Translations under genes and position numbers: made by a program
The notes under the pieces: model-generated
What the model saw: the letters and a program-made list of their open reading frames with translations, nothing else
Told to the model about the DNA's origin: nothing
The model's database searches: none
Origin: Brevundimonas terrae
Lineage (GTDB): Bacteria; Pseudomonadota; Alphaproteobacteria; Caulobacterales; Caulobacteraceae
Length of the DNA stretch: 64,000 nucleotides
NCBI RefSeq assembly: GCF_011761985.1
Contig: NZ_JAASQT010000001.1
Coordinates: 248,001-312,000, forward strand
Reading direction: 5' to 3'
Shown here: positions 24,928 through 34,969 of the stretch, in pieces
Layout of the letters: each line of letters begins with the position of its first letter
Numbering within the stretch: the first letter of the stretch is position 1

Positions 24928-25506
24928 TCAGGCTCCGCCCGTATTATCGACCGATACCGGCCCGCGTCCGCGCTGCGGCACCTGTGTCGCCACACCGCAC
25001 GCCCCCGCCGCAGCAAGGAAGACCAGCGTCAACCAGAAGCCGTTCCTGATCTCGACGCGAATGGCCTGTCCCATCATCTGCGACAACTGACGCTCCAGCG
25101 CCTCCATCTCGGTCCCGCCCTCGCCCTTCTGGCCGGTTTCCTTTTCGATCGCGCCGCGCATCTGGCCGACCATCTGGCCCATACCGCCGCCCAGCAGAGC
25201 AATCGCCAGAACACTGCTGACCAGCACCACACGACCGCCCGTCTTGGCCCCCTTGACCACAAAGCTGCCGATCAGGCCCAGCACGATCACCACCGCACCG
25301 GCAATGGCCCACCATGCGGCGTCCAGCTTCTCCTTCGGCACCGGAATATCGGCCACCTCGGGCGATCCCGTCAGCAACTGATATCCGCTCGCCTCGATCA
25401 GAGGCTGGCCGTTACAGCTCACCGCCACCCAGGGCAGAAAGAATAGCAACAAGGCGACAACCTTGGCGATGCGCGCTGCCCACATCCAACTGATATTCAA
25501 CGTCAT
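24928..25506 (-). CDS. Membrane protein upstream of the symporter, unknown
   Basis: This is a 192-residue protein with hydrophobic segments at about 12-30, 65-85, 92-110 and 155-172. A polar, Glu-rich stretch (EKETGQKGEGGTEMEALERQ) lies between segments three and four and probably faces the periplasm. I see no known family. It is co-transcribed with the symporter. Confidence 0.62.
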   Translation of the reverse strand: MTLNISWMWAARIAKVVALLLFFLPWVAVSCNGQPLIEASGYQLLTGSPEVADIPVPKEKLDAAWWAIAGAVVIVLGLIGSFVVKGAKTGGRVVLVSSVLAIALLGGGMGQMVGQMRGAIEKETGQKGEGGTEMEALERQLSQMMGQAIRVEIRNGFWLTLVFLAAAGACGVATQVPQRGRGPVSVDNTGGA

Positions 25507-25562
25507 CTGTCGCTCCCCAGCGAAATGTCAGACCCGACCTTGGCACCGTTGCACGCAAAGAG

Positions 25563-25596
25563 AAAGGGCGGCGAACCTTTCGATCCACCGCCCTTT
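25563..25596. other. Nine-base inverted repeat in the uvrB upstream region
   Basis: AAAGGGCGG (25563-25571) and CCGCCCTTT (25588-25596) are exact inverted arms with a 16-base loop, in the 235-base gap between two divergent genes. On the minus strand it is followed by CTCTTTG. Its role is unclear; a leader hairpin or weak terminator are both possible. Confidence 0.35.
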
Positions 25597-25762
25597 CCAT
25601 TTCATCTCCGCCCCCGAAAGGACGGACCGCTCAGATCGATGGCGCAAACAGCCGGACTACCATTGGTAACGTAGCCAGCCAACGGACAGCCTAACCAGCG
25701 AGGCAGCACCTGCACCCACCACCCCCTAGCGCCCCGCTGCCATGTGCACTACCTGTGTGTTC

Positions 25763-28093
<2,331 letters not shown>

Positions 28094-28108
28094 AAGTGGC
28101 TAGATCGC

Positions 28109-28948
28109 TTATGTCGACTCTTCAACCCAACTAACAAGGTTGGATACATTGGGCATAGCCCTAAGATCATCTACCTTAGCTAAAAGAAATAGCAGAATAG
28201 ACTTCGAAGACACTTCGAAAGAATCCCTTGTTAAATGAGAAATAAATCCCACCAAATCCTTGCCATGTATAACAAAAGGTACCTCTTTATCCTCTATACT
28301 AGACAAAACTTTATTAACTTCTTCTAAAACGGTATGTTTTTTTGATATACTAATATTAGCATTTTGCAGCGAAGATGTAATAATTTTATCCAAATTAATA
28401 CTATATTCTTTTATATTTTTACCTAAGACATACTTTCCAAATTTTTCGGAAATCGTATCATTTATAGGTAGATGTAAGCCAGATACTATTGACGTGTATC
28501 TTAAAGAATAAAGAGGCTTAAGCATACGCACGTAACAAGCCCTAACATCTTCTTTGTTCAATCCATAAACTGAACAAACGTCATCTATACCATTCATAAC
28601 TATATAGTATGATTCCATATCCCTATAATCGGTTCTTGATACAATATTTGAGTAAGATGAATATCCAGAAATGCTATCGTAATCAGAATCAATAAAAATC
28701 CGAACACGGCCTTCAATACATGACCCAACACATTCTTCGGCGAGCTTTAACAGCCTCGCCCTATTTCCACCAAATATAACTTCTATATCTATATAGTCAG
28801 AGGTACAGATCATGGAATGGTTCCTAGACTCTGATGGTACAAGTTTATTCCATAAAACTTGATCGGAACTCCCCTCAACAAACAACACTTTTCTTTTAGG
28901 GTCCGCCTCTAACTCATACTTAAACTCATCTAAAGTCCACTTCATCAT
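28109..28948 (-). CDS. DUF4435/TOPRIM-like effector of a PARIS-like defence pair (AriB-like)
   Basis: This is a 279-residue protein. The TOPRIM-type acidic residues are visible: E25 in VLFVEGSSDQ, and D87/D89/D91 in RIFIDSDYDSI, followed by TDYRDMESYYI at 106-116, the conserved DUF4435 block. In PARIS systems the DUF4435 protein AriB is the toxic nuclease released when the ATPase partner senses a phage protein. Its ATG overlaps the stop of the ATPase gene (ATGA), so the two are co-translated. GC content is far below the flanks, with A/T-ending codons such as aaa, ata and tta, which indicates recent transfer. Assignment to PARIS rather than another ATPase-TOPRIM pair is inference. Confidence 0.72.
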   Translation of the reverse strand: MMKWTLDEFKYELEADPKRKVLFVEGSSDQVLWNKLVPSESRNHSMICTSDYIDIEVIFGGNRARLLKLAEECVGSCIEGRVRIFIDSDYDSISGYSSYSNIVSRTDYRDMESYYIVMNGIDDVCSVYGLNKEDVRACYVRMLKPLYSLRYTSIVSGLHLPINDTISEKFGKYVLGKNIKEYSINLDKIITSSLQNANISISKKHTVLEEVNKVLSSIEDKEVPFVIHGKDLVGFISHLTRDSFEVSSKSILLFLLAKVDDLRAMPNVSNLVSWVEEST

Positions 28949-30216
28949 TCAAGTCCTGCCATTTCGTACACAGAGCCTTTATGTTGAGAGGCGATAGCTA
29001 TCGAATGGGTTGCAAACAGAAATAAAGGTGACGCTTTTGCAGAGCATCTTGTCAGAGCGTCCACCAAACGCCTCTGCCAACTTACATGCAAAGACAACTC
29101 AGGTTCGTCGATCGCAATAATCGTACCCTCACTTTCGCATATGAGAGCCGACACCATCATATACAAAAAATGATACTCACCAGAACTCAGGTCGTCTTCT
29201 CTAATAAGAGCATCACCACGTCTAATAAGTATACCATCCTCTGAGTTTAGACTGATACTCTTATCAGGCATGAAATCATTCATGATTGCTTCAAATTCTG
29301 AAAGCCTTGATATGATAAATTCAGCTCTCCGTAGTCTTTCCTCCTCAAGAGCCACATAAGGATAAATCATCGACATCGTTCTATCGACGTTCATGTAAGT
29401 TTTATTTATTATCTTCAAAAGATCGTCAGAATTACTGTCATAGTACAACCTATAACGATCCATCTTATTGTATCTAAATTTTATATCCATAATACTTGAT
29501 ACTATTACTTCTTTACTAAACTGGTCGTATTCATTGAGAATACTATCCGTTAGCTTTGAAAGTAAATAATTGGTATTATCTTCAAAAAATCGTCTATAGT
29601 CAATTTGAGCGTTTGCAATAAACTTACTAACCAATAAACTTAGGTTTTTGCGCGTCTTTTCTTTATTAGGATACATATATCCATATTCATTTACATCCAT
29701 ATCACTTTGATAGAAGCCTCTATCAATAAGTATTAATTCAAATTTTATTTTGTTGAGATCACGCATTGCTACATTGCGTATAATTTCTATTTTTTCTATG
29801 TAATCTTCAGGTAAATATAGGCTAGATTCTTCAGATATGCTTCTCGATTTATACAGCTCTACTTCTGCATCTTTATAAGAAACCGCAAGCGGAAAATCAC
29901 TACGGCCAGTTTTTTTTACACTAAGCGACCTACCATTACTTAAGTTCAAACTTGCAGAATCAAAAGGAACTCGACGAAATTCATCAAAATTCATCTTTAT
30001 CATGCCAGAAATCATTTTAAGAATAGTTGTCTTACCGCAACCATTTTTTCCAGACAGTATAAGTATATTCGGAAAGGTCTTTTCTTTTAAAAGATTTCTA
30101 TCAAAAGGTATTTTGTAGCTACAATTGCCAAACAGATTCGTTATCTCAAACGAGACTATATCTACTTTGTCGCCATCTATACTTCTAACACGTAGCTCTT
30201 TTTCAGCAGTAGCCAA
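28945..30216 (-). CDS. ABC-type AAA ATPase of a PARIS-like defence pair (AriA-like)
   Basis: This is a 423-residue SMC/ABC-like ATPase. Walker A is SGKNGCGKTT (residues 55-64), the signature is LSSGEYHF (343-350), Walker B is TIIAIDEPELSLH (365-377) and the switch histidine is in FATHS (401-405). This is the AAA_15/AAA_21 arrangement with a helical insertion between the lobes. The start is TTG at 30216 with GGGGGA seven bases upstream; no ATG fits. It is strongly AT-rich, like its partner, and unlike uvrB on the other side. In PARIS the ATPase AriA holds the nuclease AriB inactive until infection. No integrase or attachment site was seen. Confidence 0.75.
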   Translation of the reverse strand: MATAEKELRVRSIDGDKVDIVSFEITNLFGNCSYKIPFDRNLLKEKTFPNILILSGKNGCGKTTILKMISGMIKMNFDEFRRVPFDSASLNLSNGRSLSVKKTGRSDFPLAVSYKDAEVELYKSRSISEESSLYLPEDYIEKIEIIRNVAMRDLNKIKFELILIDRGFYQSDMDVNEYGYMYPNKEKTRKNLSLLVSKFIANAQIDYRRFFEDNTNYLLSKLTDSILNEYDQFSKEVIVSSIMDIKFRYNKMDRYRLYYDSNSDDLLKIINKTYMNVDRTMSMIYPYVALEEERLRRAEFIISRLSEFEAIMNDFMPDKSISLNSEDGILIRRGDALIREDDLSSGEYHFLYMMVSALICESEGTIIAIDEPELSLHVSWQRRLVDALTRCSAKASPLFLFATHSIAIASQHKGSVYEMAGLE

Positions 30217-30716
30217 ATCAATTCCCCCGGTTAATTTTCAACATCGATAGGCAGTTTAGGCGGGCAAATATACGGGACCAAATTTAAAATGCACAGATTT
30301 CCGAACCCTGCCCTCCCTCAAACATCGACTCCACGTACTTTAGCTTGGCAGTCTGAAAAATATTCGTAGCGTTCAAATTCACAGTCGACGGGGCATAGAG
30401 CCTCAATGCGATGCTTTGCTCGCCCTACCTTCCGCCCGTGCCATCATTCCCGCGTCTCGTTGCATGGAGGGCTCGTAAGGCCTGCGGACCTGCGGTGACG
30501 GGAGTGGATGGAGCGGGGTCCGCCCCTCCGGCTGAGGCTTGGCCCCACAAGGGACCAACCCCCGCCGGAAGGACCGGAGCCGATGGAGTTTGCGATAAAG
30601 CCTAAGTCTTGAACGTCAGCCAGCACGGCAGGGAGCCTCTTAGGCCCTCGACCAAACAGCGACTGGGAATGTGGTGGGTGCCGCCGCGCAATCGCGCGTG
30701 TATCGCATCCTAAGTA
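30217..30716. other. Non-coding stretch between the defence pair and the repeat island
   Basis: The first 200 bases are AT-rich like the defence genes and probably hold their promoter. From about 30400 the sequence returns to high GC. I find no ORF with coding character, no tRNA and no integrase. The composition step near 30400 may mark the right end of the acquired segment. Confidence 0.4.
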
Positions 30717-31321
30717 GGCCGCGGTCAGAAGGCTCCGCCTTCTCGACCCGACACGGCCGATACATTCTTAGTGGCCCGCGGTCGTCGGCCCTACGGGACA
30801 TCCCGACACTCTTTTGAGTGGCCTGCGGTCAAAAGGCTCCGCCTTTTCGACCCGACGCAGGCGTGCGGGCTGACAATGTCTCTCTCTCTCTCTCTCTTCC
30901 CCTGCTTGCGGGGGAGGGGGACCACGAAGTGGTGGAGGGGGCATTTCAACAGACGAAGGCACAGAACTCCGGCAAGGGTCGAGGTGGAAACTCGGACCGT
31001 GCCAGCAGGGTGCCGCATGCACCCGCTGCCCGCCACCGGCACTGGGAGTAACCGCCAACAGCGGTGCCTGCCCTGGTTTTTAGTTCGGCCGCGGTCAAAA
31101 GGCTCCGCCTTTTCGACCCGACGCGGCCGGAAGCTGGTGAATAACCGTCTGCGCGGGGCGCGTGCCTTTGCCGAAACGGAAACCAAACCTATGCCGGGCA
31201 AAGCCCGCGCGCCCCGCCTGCCCTCCAGCCACACGCCAGAAGGTGCTGTGGATGCAGCCAATTCATTTTCACTTCGCCCGCGCTCGTCGGCCCTTCGGGA
31301 CCTCCCGACCCGACGCGGGGC
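30717..31321. repeat. Palindromic repeat island, left arm: five units in one orientation
   Basis: Units lie at 30717-30758, 30773-30809 (right arm missing), 30821-30862, 31087-31128 and 31276-31321. All read CCGCGGTC ... CGACCCGACGCGG, or close variants. Between these arms sits one of two hairpins: AAAAGGCTCCGCCTTTT (first, third and fourth units) or GTCGGCCCTxCGGGAxxTCC (second and fifth). The outer stems vary in step: GGCCGCG/CGCGGCC, GCCTGCG/CGCAGGC and GCCCGCG/CGCGGG. An ORF of 284 codons runs across this region but is made of repeats. Confidence 0.75.
30879..30944. repeat. TC dinucleotide run and CTCCCC-type palindrome
   Basis: A run of about nine TC units (30879-30897) leads into a palindrome, CCCCTGCTTGCGGGGG, then ACCACGAAGTGGT, then GGAGGGGGC (30898-30944). 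It is the same type as the unit at 541-598. Dinucleotide runs of this length are uncommon in bacteria and can slip, but no gene depends on this one. Confidence 0.6.
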
Positions 31322-31330
31322 ACACAAAAA

Positions 31331-31366
31331 CCCTCCCCTATTGGGGGAGGTCAGGGTGGGGGTCGC
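31331..31366. repeat. CTCCCC-type palindrome
   Basis: CCCTCCCCTATTGGGGGAGG followed by TCAGGGTGGGGGTC. It is a shortened relative of the dispersed units at 541-598 and 30898-30944, just upstream of the small ORF at 31395. Confidence 0.55.
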
Positions 31367-31394
31367 CCCTCATCCTCTTAAAACGGAACCCTCA

Positions 31395-31625
31395 ATGACC
31401 CGCCCCAAACCCAAAAAGCCCGCCAAAACCCTCGCCCCATGGGATGATCCCGCCTCCCCCGACTACATCAGCCCCCGCGAAGAACGCCGCCTCCGCCGCG
31501 AACTCTTCCGCCGCGCCGAGCTCCTCTTCGCCATCGCCGACGCCAAAGGCTACGGCCCCCCAAAATCCCCACCGTCATCCCCCGACTTGGTCGGGGGACC
31601 CAGCGGCGCGCAAAGCATGAAATAA
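31395..31625 (+). CDS. Small basic protein whose end is encoded by a repeat
   Basis: This is a 76-residue ORF in the middle of the repeat island. The first 55 residues look genuine: basic MTRPKPKKPAKTLAPWDDP, then a charged helix (SPREERRLRRELFRRAELLF). The last 20 residues (from SPPSSPDLVGG) are encoded by a GTCATCCCCC-type palindrome at 31574-31611 that has supplied a new C-terminus and stop. No family is recognised. It may be a real small gene trimmed by repeat insertion, or a chance ORF. Confidence 0.4.
   Translation: MTRPKPKKPAKTLAPWDDPASPDYISPREERRLRRELFRRAELLFAIADAKGYGPPKSPPSSPDLVGGPSGAQSMK
31574..31611. repeat. GTCATCCCCC palindrome, second copy
   Basis: GTCATCCCCCGACTTGGTCG continues as GGGGACCCAGCGGCGCGC. 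It differs from the unit at 490-531 at two positions (A/G and T/C) that keep the stem paired. It lies inside the small ORF. Confidence 0.7.
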
Positions 31626-31676
31626 CCCCCACACCAACTCGAACAACGGCACCTTCCGCCCGCTATCCACCCAACA

Positions 31677-31827
31677 GCCCGCGTCGGGTCGGGAGGCCCC
31701 ACAGGGCCGACGACCGCGGGCCACTAAACATGCCGCGTCGGATCGAAAAGGCGGAGCCTCCTGACCACGAGCCACCCAACAGCCCGCGTCGGGTCGGGAG
31801 GTCCCGTTAGGGCCGACGACCGCGGGC
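31677..31827. repeat. Palindromic repeat island, right arm: three units in the opposite orientation
   Basis: Units lie at 31677-31721, 31732-31773 and 31782-31827, reading CCGCGTCGGGTCG ... GACCGCGG, which is the reverse of the units left of 31395. The first and third carry the GTCGG-type inner hairpin, the second the AAAAGGC-type, degenerate. A further reversed unit lies at 32374-32418. The gap 31626-31981 holds only these units and the promoter of the next gene, with TTAAC repeated at 31916-31920 and 31926-31930. Confidence 0.75.
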
Positions 31828-31981
31828 AACAATAAAGAGTGTGCAAATAACCACACCCCGTTCGGCAAATGTGTCTAAAATCGGTCAAGGCGTCACAATA
31901 GCGGAACCGCCGGACTTAACGGCAGTTAACTCCTTGCTACCCGTCGAAACAGAGGCCTTTTCCAAGTAGGGAACCAGTACA

Positions 31982-32308
31982 ATGTCCGAACCGGACAAAG
32001 ACACCGACCGCACCGCCAATCTGCGTCTCGTCACCGCCCCCGATGCGGCAGTTTACGACCTGATGCGCGCGCCCGAGAGCACAGCCGAACGCGTCAAGCG
32101 CCTTCAGGCCGAAGCCCGCGCACTGGCTCTGGAACAGGTGACCGCACTGGAAGACGCCCTGATGGTCGCCGCCAAACTGGCCCGCGAAATCGCCGAAGGC
32201 GGTGATGCCTATCCGGTCGGTGCCCGCGAAATCGCCTCGCGCCTCACCGAGGAACTCCCCTCGAAAGCCGAAACCATCAAGGTCATCGTCTCCAAGGCGC
32301 ATGTTTAA
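31982..32308 (+). CDS. Conserved-looking helical protein, unknown
   Basis: This is a 108-residue acidic, mostly helical protein. It has a variable N-terminus (MSEPDKDTDRTANLRLV), then a long helix pair (ERVKRLQAEARALALEQVTA, MVAAKLAREIAEGG) and a YPVGAREIASRLTEEL end. It has a plausible ribosome site (TAGGGAACC) and host codon use. I do not recognise the family. Repeats flank it on both sides. Confidence 0.65.
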   Translation: MSEPDKDTDRTANLRLVTAPDAAVYDLMRAPESTAERVKRLQAEARALALEQVTALEDALMVAAKLAREIAEGGDAYPVGAREIASRLTEELPSKAETIKVIVSKAHV

Positions 32309-32314
32309 GTAAGT

Positions 32315-32418
32315 GCCCTAACGCTCACCGCGCAGCGGCTCGCTAATTGAGGGCTGCCGCCAAAGGCGGCTCAGCCCGCGTCGGGTCGGGAGGTCCCGCA
32401 GGGCCGACGACCGCGGGC
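32315..32418. repeat. Third R1 unit followed by a reversed palindromic unit
   Basis: 32315-32354 is the third copy of the family at 336-426 (GCCCTAACGCTCACCGCGC, then GGCTCGCTAATTGAGGGC). A small GCCGCCAAAGGCGGC hairpin follows. 32374-32418 is the last unit of the palindromic island (GCCCGCG ... CGCGGGC, GTCGG-type inner hairpin). Confidence 0.7.
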
Positions 32419-32447
32419 CACTAAAAATGTGCGGCGAGCATTAGGGC

Positions 32448-32738
32448 CTAATTAAAACTACTCACATCCCGATATTCGGGATGCCGCTGCAACCAGGTCC
32501 GCGCATAGCCGCACTGCGGATACAGCTTCAGCCCCTGCGCCCGCGCATGCTCGGCCAGCGCCTGCATGAACCTACCGGACGCGCCAGTCCCGCGCAGCGC
32601 CGGATCAGCCTCGACATGCAGCAAAACCCGTGTATCGCCGCGCACCGCATAATCGGCGAACACGATGCGAACCTGCCCTTCGCCATCGGCAAAATCCTGC
32701 TCGTAGCGATGCTCGGAAACGACGTCTCTCAGATCCAT
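32448..32738 (-). CDS. Small GNAT acetyltransferase (YjdJ-like)
   Basis: This is a 96-residue single-domain acetyltransferase of the short Gcn5-related family. LHVEADPALRGTGASGRFMQ is the acetyl-CoA loop (RGTGASG), followed by ALAEHARAQGLKLYPQCGYA, a diagnostic P-xC-xYA end. The start MDLRDVVSE at 32738 avoids overlap with the upstream gene. Substrate unknown. Confidence 0.82.
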   Translation of the reverse strand: MDLRDVVSEHRYEQDFADGEGQVRIVFADYAVRGDTRVLLHVEADPALRGTGASGRFMQALAEHARAQGLKLYPQCGYARTWLQRHPEYRDVSSFN

Positions 32739-32754
32739 CAGTCTGCCTTCTCTG

Positions 32755-33108
32755 CTACAGCCAGCCACGCGGATTGGCGATCACCTGCCCCTGCTGCAAA
32801 GCCCGCAAGCCCCGCATCCCGCGCACCAGCGTCCACACCATCATCACGAACAGTACAAACACGCCAATATTGATCACCGTCAGGATCGCCCCGATCACAA
32901 TCGACGCCAAAGCAATCACCAAGCTGCGCTTCTGATATTCGCGGTGGCTGCGCCCCAGAGCATCTTCCTGCTCGGCACCCCACAACACACTGGCCAGACC
33001 CACTACGCCCGCCACGCCAAATGTCGGCACCGTCAAAAGGATCAAGGCATAGGTCGCCGACAGTCCGATACGATCCACAATCGCGCCACGGCGGCTGAAC
33101 TCGGTCAT
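32755..33108 (-). CDS. DUF4870-like membrane protein
   Basis: This is a 117-residue protein with three hydrophobic segments (about 17-42, 63-83 and 84-101) and the family closing pattern VRGMRGLRALQQGQVIANPR. H/REYQKRS between segments one and two is also typical. The start MTEFSRRG at 33108 is chosen over a longer in-frame N-terminus. Function unknown. Confidence 0.72.
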   Translation of the reverse strand: MTEFSRRGAIVDRIGLSATYALILLTVPTFGVAGVVGLASVLWGAEQEDALGRSHREYQKRSLVIALASIVIGAILTVINIGVFVLFVMMVWTLVRGMRGLRALQQGQVIANPRGWL

Positions 33109-33186
33109 TGAATGCCTCTGGAGGATAAAAACGCGACGCCGATCATGCACCGGCACCCTGCCCGCAAGCAATCGCCGAAGTCGCAA

Positions 33187-33576
33187 TTAACGCGCGTAGG
33201 AAACCGTACAGCCCGCGGCCTGTGCACCGGCGATCGCTTCGGGCTTGTCCACCTTCACCCGCACAGCCAGCACCCTAATGTCTTCCAGACACGCCAGCGC
33301 CACCTGTTCGGCAAAGGTTTCCACCAGCTCGATATGCCCGCCCGATGCCAGCGCCCGCACAATGCGCGCCACGCCGTCATAATCCAGCGTATCGGCCAGT
33401 TCCCGCACCGGCGCGGCACCCAGATCAAGCTCTACGTCCAGAACCAGCGGCTGAAGACGGCCCATTTCATGGGCATAGACACCGATACCGGCCTGAACCT
33501 CCAGACCGCGCACATGCACCGTCATCCCCTGACGGCGCGGCAAGCCTTCCGCCAGCGGCAGAGCCGTTACTGTCAT
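33187..33576 (-). CDS. folB: Dihydroneopterin aldolase-type protein (first copy)
   Basis: This is a 129-residue member of the DHNA/FolB fold, which cleaves dihydroneopterin to 6-hydroxymethyl-dihydropterin or epimerises it. VHVRGLEVQAGIGVYAHEMG is the first strand and substrate loop, LVETFAEQVALACLE carries the pterin-binding Glu, and VRVKVDKPEAI holds the catalytic Lys. The ATG overlaps the stop of the PTPS gene (ATGA). A second FolB-like gene lies 1.4 kb upstream. Confidence 0.82.
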   Translation of the reverse strand: MTVTALPLAEGLPRRQGMTVHVRGLEVQAGIGVYAHEMGRLQPLVLDVELDLGAAPVRELADTLDYDGVARIVRALASGGHIELVETFAEQVALACLEDIRVLAVRVKVDKPEAIAGAQAAGCTVSYAR

Positions 33577-34109
33577 GCCCAGCTCTCCGGCGGCAGGATG
33601 TCATTGATGCTGTTATCGGCGCGGTCGCACCAGCCCGCCAGCGGCCATGCCCGCTCGGCATCCGTCAGCCCACGCGCCAGAACCGTATTGGTCGGCGTCT
33701 CTTCAATCGCCAGTTCCGCCAGACGGAACGGCAGGTCCTCGGCGGCAATGATGGCTTCCATCTTGCGCCACAGAGCGATGACCAGCGCCTCGGTCGTCGG
33801 ATCGCCATCCACCACCAGCACCTGTTTCAGGCGCTGCGGCTCATGGTCTTTGAAATAGTTCAGCAGGGGGTCGGTCGCGTTCAACTGGAACGCATGGTCC
33901 AGACTGCGGTCCACAAACCCGTGCCAACGCGTCTTCAGGCGCTCGAAACTGGTGGCATAGTTGGCCCCGCCAAAGTCGATCTCGGCCAACGGCTCCAGCG
34001 TCACCGAGACAAACTCGTTATGCCCGTGCGGCACGGCACACTTGGACGCCGCATCGGCAATCAGCCGGTGCGCCATCGAAAAGCGGCGGGTGAAACGAAC
34101 AGCAGGCAT
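33573..34109 (-). CDS. 6-pyruvoyl-tetrahydropterin synthase/QueD-family protein
   Basis: This is a 178-residue T-fold protein. The zinc histidines are in FSMAHRL and PHGHNEF, preceded by a cysteine in SKCAVPHGH at the catalytic position. SLDHAFQLN and the family IEETPTN follow. PTPS/QueD enzymes act on dihydroneopterin triphosphate, towards tetrahydropterin or queuosine. It is longer than typical QueD (about 120), with a 30-residue C-terminal extension. Linkage to folB-like and SDR genes favours a pterin role. Confidence 0.8.
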   Translation of the reverse strand: MPAVRFTRRFSMAHRLIADAASKCAVPHGHNEFVSVTLEPLAEIDFGGANYATSFERLKTRWHGFVDRSLDHAFQLNATDPLLNYFKDHEPQRLKQVLVVDGDPTTEALVIALWRKMEAIIAAEDLPFRLAELAIEETPTNTVLARGLTDAERAWPLAGWCDRADNSINDILPPESWA

Positions 34110-34198
34110 TCAGAAACTCGGTGACCAACAGGGCCTATATAGGGAGAACAAAAGGCTCGCGCATCAACACCGCACACGCGGCAAAGTAAAGGCGTACT

Positions 34199-34969
34199 TC
34201 AGTCTTTCAGCGCGGGATCCAGCGAGATATCGCGACCGCGCGGCTTCAGGCTCTCGCCGCCATCGACGGTAATAACCTGTCCGGTAATCCCCTTCGTCTC
34301 CAGAAGGAAACGCACACTGGCGACGATATCGTCCAGACTGGTGCCACGGCCCAGCGGCGTATCCACCCACGCCTTGTCGTAATCGGCATCCGTCTGTTCA
34401 CCGCTACGCAACACCAGACCAGGGGAGACCCCATTCAGCCGCACCTCGGGGGCCACCGCCAGTGCCAGCGCCTGTGTCAGTCCACCAAGCCCTGCCTTGC
34501 CCGCCGTATAGGACAGGAAATCGGGATTGGCCGCGACCAGCTTGTGATCGAGGATATTGACCACCGCGCCTTGCCCACCCTGCTGCTTCACCGCACGCAC
34601 AAAATCACGGACCAGAAACACCGGCGCGGTCAGGTTGGCGGCAATATGGGCCTCCCACAGGGCGTCGGTCAGCGTCTCCAGATTATCGTATGCAAACATG
34701 GAGGCATTGTTGATCAGGGCGTCGATACGCCCGAAACGCGCCACCACCGCAGGGATCAGCCCCTCACGGCCTGCCACCTCGGCCAGATCGGCATAAAAGG
34801 TTTCGGCCTGACCGCCCGCATCACGAATACCGGCCGCCACAGCCTGTGCATCCTCGGCACCGCCGCGATGGTGGATGGCCACCGTCCAGCCTGCTGCGGC
34901 CAGCCCCTTGGCTAGTCCCGCCCCGACGCGCCGCGCCGCTCCGGTTACCAGCACGACCTTACCGGTCAT
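34199..34969 (-). CDS. SDR oxidoreductase, pteridine reductase/FolM-like
   Basis: This is a 256-residue short-chain dehydrogenase. The dinucleotide motif is TGAARRVGAGLAK; the Arg pair after TGA is typical of pteridine reductases, which use NADPH. NNAS and the catalytic YTAGKAG (Y-x3-K) follow, then NGVSPGLVLRSGEQ as in FolM/PTR1. With FolB-like genes on both sides, reduction of dihydropterins (for example dihydromonapterin) is likely. Its ATG overlaps the stop of the second FolB-like gene. Confidence 0.78.
   Translation of the reverse strand: MTGKVVLVTGAARRVGAGLAKGLAAAGWTVAIHHRGGAEDAQAVAAGIRDAGGQAETFYADLAEVAGREGLIPAVVARFGRIDALINNASMFAYDNLETLTDALWEAHIAANLTAPVFLVRDFVRAVKQQGGQGAVVNILDHKLVAANPDFLSYTAGKAGLGGLTQALALAVAPEVRLNGVSPGLVLRSGEQTDADYDKAWVDTPLGRGTSLDDIVASVRFLLETKGITGQVITVDGGESLKPRGRDISLDPALKD

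Noticed and set aside
28109..30216. OLD-family or Gabija system
   Set aside because: In OLD and GajA the ATPase and TOPRIM parts are in one protein, and Gabija adds a UvrD-like helicase. Here they are separate, the TOPRIM protein is DUF4435-like and no helicase is linked.
30217..31394. Integrase, attachment site or tRNA beside the defence pair
   Set aside because: No tRNA-like fold, no direct repeats flanking the AT-rich segment and no recombinase coding region could be found, so the route of acquisition is left open.
30771..31625. 284-codon plus-strand ORF across the repeat island
   Set aside because: Its translation is mostly read-through of palindromic repeats and the TC run (for example SLSLSL). 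Only the last 76 codons, from 31395, look possibly coding.
31916..31930. CtrA box (TTAA-N7-TTAAC) ahead of the 31982 gene
   Set aside because: TTAAC is repeated, but the spacer between the TTAA units is six bases, not the usual seven, and a TTAA pair is easily found by chance.
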